From: Engraulis encrasicolus
Lineage: Eukaryota > Chordata > Actinopteri > Clupeiformes > Engraulidae
Direction: 5' to 3'
Length of the DNA stretch: 64,000 nt
Assembly: GCF_034702125.1 (NCBI RefSeq)
Contig: NC_085866.1
Coordinates: 12,810,064 to 12,874,063 of the forward strand
The notes beneath the pieces are model-generated. The model was not told the DNA's origin and made no database searches. It was given only the letters and a program-made list of their open reading frames with translations. Below are positions 60,885 through 64,000 of this stretch, in pieces (the first letter of the stretch is position 1; every line of letters starts with the position of its first letter). The translations under genes and the position numbers were made by a program.

Positions 60885-61500
60885 GCACTCGGTAGAGCGC
60901 AAACCTTCGCCTACGCCACCTATTTTTTTCTGGCCATCTTCAGAGTGTGGGGCATAAAATTCTCCAAATTTTGGTGTTAGTTTCATTGAAATTGGACCGG
61001 AATATCGTAATATTACATTTTTTGCCCATTCTTGACCTCTTATTCAATTCAGCATGCACACGTTGTTCTGGTATATAGTGCTTGGCAAAGAAAAACATAT
61101 TTGACCTTTTCGTGACCTTGACCTTGACCTTTGACCCAATCACTCCCAAAAAGTAATCGATTGTTCCTTGGGTCATGACCAATCATCCCACTAAATTTCA
61201 TAAAAATCGGCTCAATTTACGTTTTTGACCTTTTCGTGACCTTGACCTTGACCTTTGACCCAATCACTCCCAAAAAGTAATCGATTGTTCCTTGGGTCAT
61301 GACCAATCATCCCACTAAATTTAAAAAAAATCGGCTCAGTTCCGTCTGAGTTATACGAAGTACAAACAAACAAACATATTCACAAATAAAAAATAAATAA
61401 AAATACACAGCGGTCATAACATAACCTTCTGGCGAAGGTAATAATAAATAAATACACAGCGGTCAAAACATAACCTTCTGGCGAAGGTAATAATAATGAA
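60885..61500. repeat. Interspersed repeat with internal ~120-bp tandem duplication
   Basis: GACCTTTTCGTGACCTTGAC and the following ~100 bp to CATCCCACTAAATTT occur twice (61104 and 61228). GCAAACCTTCGCC at the left (60899) faces GGCGAAGGT at the right (61430), suggesting a terminal inverted repeat. A 55-bp unit ending CTTCTGGCGAAGGTAATAAT is duplicated at the right edge (61405 and 61460). Confidence 0.75.
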
Positions 61501-61528
61501 CACCAGTGAGGGGAGGGACTCACACAGG

Positions 61529-61815
61529 GTGCGTTACAATACGCGACCTTGCTTCCTCCACTTGTGCTTGTGGCCTCGCCCCGCCTCCTGGCCCATCCTC
61601 CGTGGAGAAAACGATGAAGTTTCTCAGCTGTCAGCCTAGCCACAACAACTTTTGAGGGACTGTTTTTCATTCACCATCCCAATTGCAAATGAGAAAAAGA
61701 CTTTACAATTGAGCTTTTGCAAGATATTGAAATATAATGCTGTTGTCAATGATGTACTTCCTGGTACGAGGAAACAAGCACAAGTGGAGGAGGCAAGGTC
61801 GCATATTGTAATGCA
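61529..61815. mobile_element. Inverted-repeat MITE
   Basis: GTGCGTTACAATACGCGACC to CTCCACTTGTGCTTG at the left is inverted at the right (CAAGCACAAGTGGAGGAGGC to TATTGTAATGCAC). Arms are about 43 bp with a few mismatches. Confidence 0.8.
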
Positions 61816-61995
61816 CTCACAAACACACATGCGCCACACATGCTCACAAACACACATGAGCAAGCACAGTATTTTACAGTGATGACTGAACGGATGTATG
61901 TGAGGCTTAGCGTGACAGAGCCTTAAACAACGTTGGAATTGTATCTCGTTTGTCTTCATGGAGATTGGAGCTTCCACAAGAGAGCGTGTCTGAGG
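61816..61995 (-). repeat. Inverse copy of the 55873-56030 segment
   Basis: Minus-strand sequence matches 55873-56030 with scattered substitutions. The inverted-repeat MITE at 61529-61815 lies directly beside it here but is absent there, so the junction marks its insertion. Confidence 0.85.
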
Positions 61996-62724
61996 CAGCT
62001 TGGTCTATGTATCCTGTTTGGTTAAAGGAGAATTTCTGCCAATTTCAGCATGCAATTGTATTTTTTCCGTTACCCTTGACTTTTCAGTACTTGACAATGA
62101 GGCATTTTTTTGTATTCAACCCTTTCTGAGATCCTGGCTATTTTAATGGGGATATGGTCTGTTATCATTTAAGAAAATAATCTGAACAGCCTTTAAATAT
62201 CTTCCCAAAAGTTATGCAACATCAGCACACACCTTCGTAATAAATCAATAACTTAAAGGAACAGTCCACCGTACTACTTCCATAATGAAATGTGTTCTTC
62301 TCTGAATTTAGACGAGCTGAGCCATACCTCTCTTGGCTCTGTGGGCATTATCATTAAAAAATGGTCACTATAATGAAAGACATTGTAACACCTTGTGCAC
62401 ACTTAGATATCACATTGATACATTCTCTCCTGATAGATAGATAGATGCAAGGGCGTAACTTTGACTTTGACATTGGTAGGGACATAAAATTGGTGAGGGT
62501 CCGAGAAAATTTAGAAAATACAGTTGTTAAAAGTACAATTTTAACGCAATATGTGAATGTATTAGCCTATGAATGAATGTAGCTCAATGGTTTTAGAGGG
62601 GGATGATTTTTAACAATCTTCACTGTGTGTGTGTGTGTGGGGGGGGGGGCTGATTATCAATCATAAGTTCATGGCACACAGATGTTATATCAATGAGCAG
62701 ATGATATGTCAACGAGCGTTCCTT

Positions 62725-62912
62725 ATTAAGTTGGTCTTTCAATCACACGGTTGCAGGCTTAAATCCCACCCTTAGGCTACCTCTGTTTACACCTCCATCC
62801 ATGACTGGAGTGAAAATTGACCAAAGCAGCTAGTTCTGATAAACATTGCTCCAGAGACTTTTACCAAATAACATATAAGTCGCTTTGTGTTCAAATGTCA
62901 GCAAAGTGGTAT
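62725..62912 (+). mobile_element. tRNA-derived SINE, degenerate
   Basis: GTTGGTCTTTCAATCACACG, GTTGCAGGCTTAAATCCCA (mutated B box), CATCCATGACTGGAGTG, CATTGCTCCAGAGACTTTTA and AAGTCGCTTTG follow the order seen in the SINE at 41672. The A-box end is missing. Confidence 0.75.
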
Positions 62913-64000
62913 TGCCTAACATGAAAATGATCACCAGTTTCTGCCAATAGGCCTAGCCTACTCACTTTATTGACATTTAGGCCTATTTTAACAGCAACAA
63001 AAATGACACTGAAATTTGCAAACCTTTTCTTGAAATAAAAAATAAATAAGACGGGGCCTAGAAAAAAAATGTTTTGGTTCCGGTGCTGACTGACCCTTAT
63101 TATCCTCCAAAATTAGCGATGCTGTGTGGACTGTTGTAGCCTACATACAAAACAACACACTTCTTCATTCTCATAGGCTAACTCCCTATATATCGCTTTC
63201 TTCCTGCCTGTAGCTGTGTTTGCATCATAGCAGCCTACAGGCAACACACATGCGCGTGCAAGTGTCTTTGCGCAGCGCGTCTTGACAGAAATCCCAGCGA
63301 TGTCACCGCATAGTTGCGCACCAACTGTGTCACGTTGTAGGCGAATTTTAATGTTACAACATACCAGTTAGCTTTGTAGCCCTTCTACATGACCGAAATG
63401 CTACAACACAATGATTAGGTGTAGGCCCTATCTGCGATTTTTGAATGATGTTGGTTACATACTCGTCATGGAAGAAGGCTTCCATTTCAGTCGCGTTGAA
63501 TGATCAGCGAGATCAGAACCTAGTCGCAGCAATTAGTCTAGGCTACTCAAGTAGTCCTACAGTTAAATAGACTGTAAAACAAAGCCAGGTTAATTTAATA
63601 TGAAAGAAGGGAAATGTTTTGCCGAAGTGTACCTTTAGGAACTCTTTCATTTACCACATGGGTCGCGTTAACAGAGGTTTGTCCGTCATTGACAGTTTTT
63701 TTTTTAAAAGGAAGACTGAAGATTCTGAAGCCTGCCCGTCCTTTCGATGATAGTTTAAATAGGCTACACCCGTATCAGTAGATCAAATGTGCATTTCAAT
63801 TCGTTATTATCTGCGCTGCGCAGAGACCACATTTCTTCTTAAATAGGCCACTTTATCCTTCACCTTTCTCCGCCTCTCTCTGCTTGTCACGCAACTATTA
63901 CGCATCTGCAGAGCTCCGTTCCCTGCACCCAAATAGTGAATTAGAAATTGCCGATGATGTCGGCACAACTGTTCGAATAGGCTAATTAAGATTCAGAACC
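62913..64000 (+). other. Window end, nothing recognised
   Basis: No exon-like frame with good splice sites and no identified repeat in the last 1.1 kb. Confidence 0.45.

Noticed and set aside
62455..62640. AAGGGCGTAACTTTGACTTT, resembling a hAT MITE start
   Set aside because: No opposite end or duplication seen.

Overview
The window is vertebrate nuclear DNA, most probably from a teleost fish. It has spaced exons with GT/AG boundaries, very long CA/GT and CT microsatellites, tRNA-headed SINEs, LINE 3' ends typical of fish, and a dense population of hAT-like and piggyBac-like non-autonomous DNA transposons. No bacterial or organellar features are present. The species cannot be read from the sequence.

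Two protein-coding genes are supported, both on the + strand. (1) 741-28012 carries the last ten coding exons and the 3' UTR of nup210 (gp210, the single-pass nuclear pore membrane glycoprotein). The ten exons join in phase to exactly 516 codons including the TAG stop at 26431-26433. They cover the end of the luminal domain, the transmembrane helix and a short proline/serine-rich tail facing the pore. A poly(A) signal lies at 27987-27992. (2) From about 31.2 kb to beyond the window end lies the 5' part of an IQSEC-family Arf-GEF gene. It is called iqsec1 because IQSEC1 lies next to NUP210 in the same orientation in human. The first coding exon is 31392-31699, preceded by a 13-codon upstream ORF. 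A phase-compatible 30-nt micro-exon is proposed at 53821-53850. The rest of the window would be its large introns.

The space between exons is mostly mobile DNA. A LINE-1-like ORF1 start runs off the left edge on the - strand. At 13.46-21.62 kb, inside one nup210 intron, sits an 8.2-kb composite of two adjacent inverted-repeat elements. Their termini carry two small hairpins side by side, and the GC-rich interior repeats a hairpin motif (GGGGYG-tetraloop-CGCCCC). I could not assign this to a known class. The presumed iqsec1 intron holds eight dispersed copies of one ~155-170-bp hAT-type MITE with recognisable 8-bp target duplications, plus four other MITE insertions with clear target duplications. 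It also holds an internally deleted hAT element nested inside a piggyBac-like MITE, a SINE nested in a hAT MITE, and several foldback elements. At 56900-59259 a 2.36-kb near-perfect palindrome carries two head-to-head copies of the 3' end of an unidentified coding sequence.

Points where mobile DNA may touch gene function: a hAT MITE ends 21 bp before a nup210 exon and appears to supply the branch-point sequence; the transmembrane exon of nup210 has an upstream truncated duplicate that keeps its acceptor; and the last nup210 intron contains a ~230-bp direct duplication.
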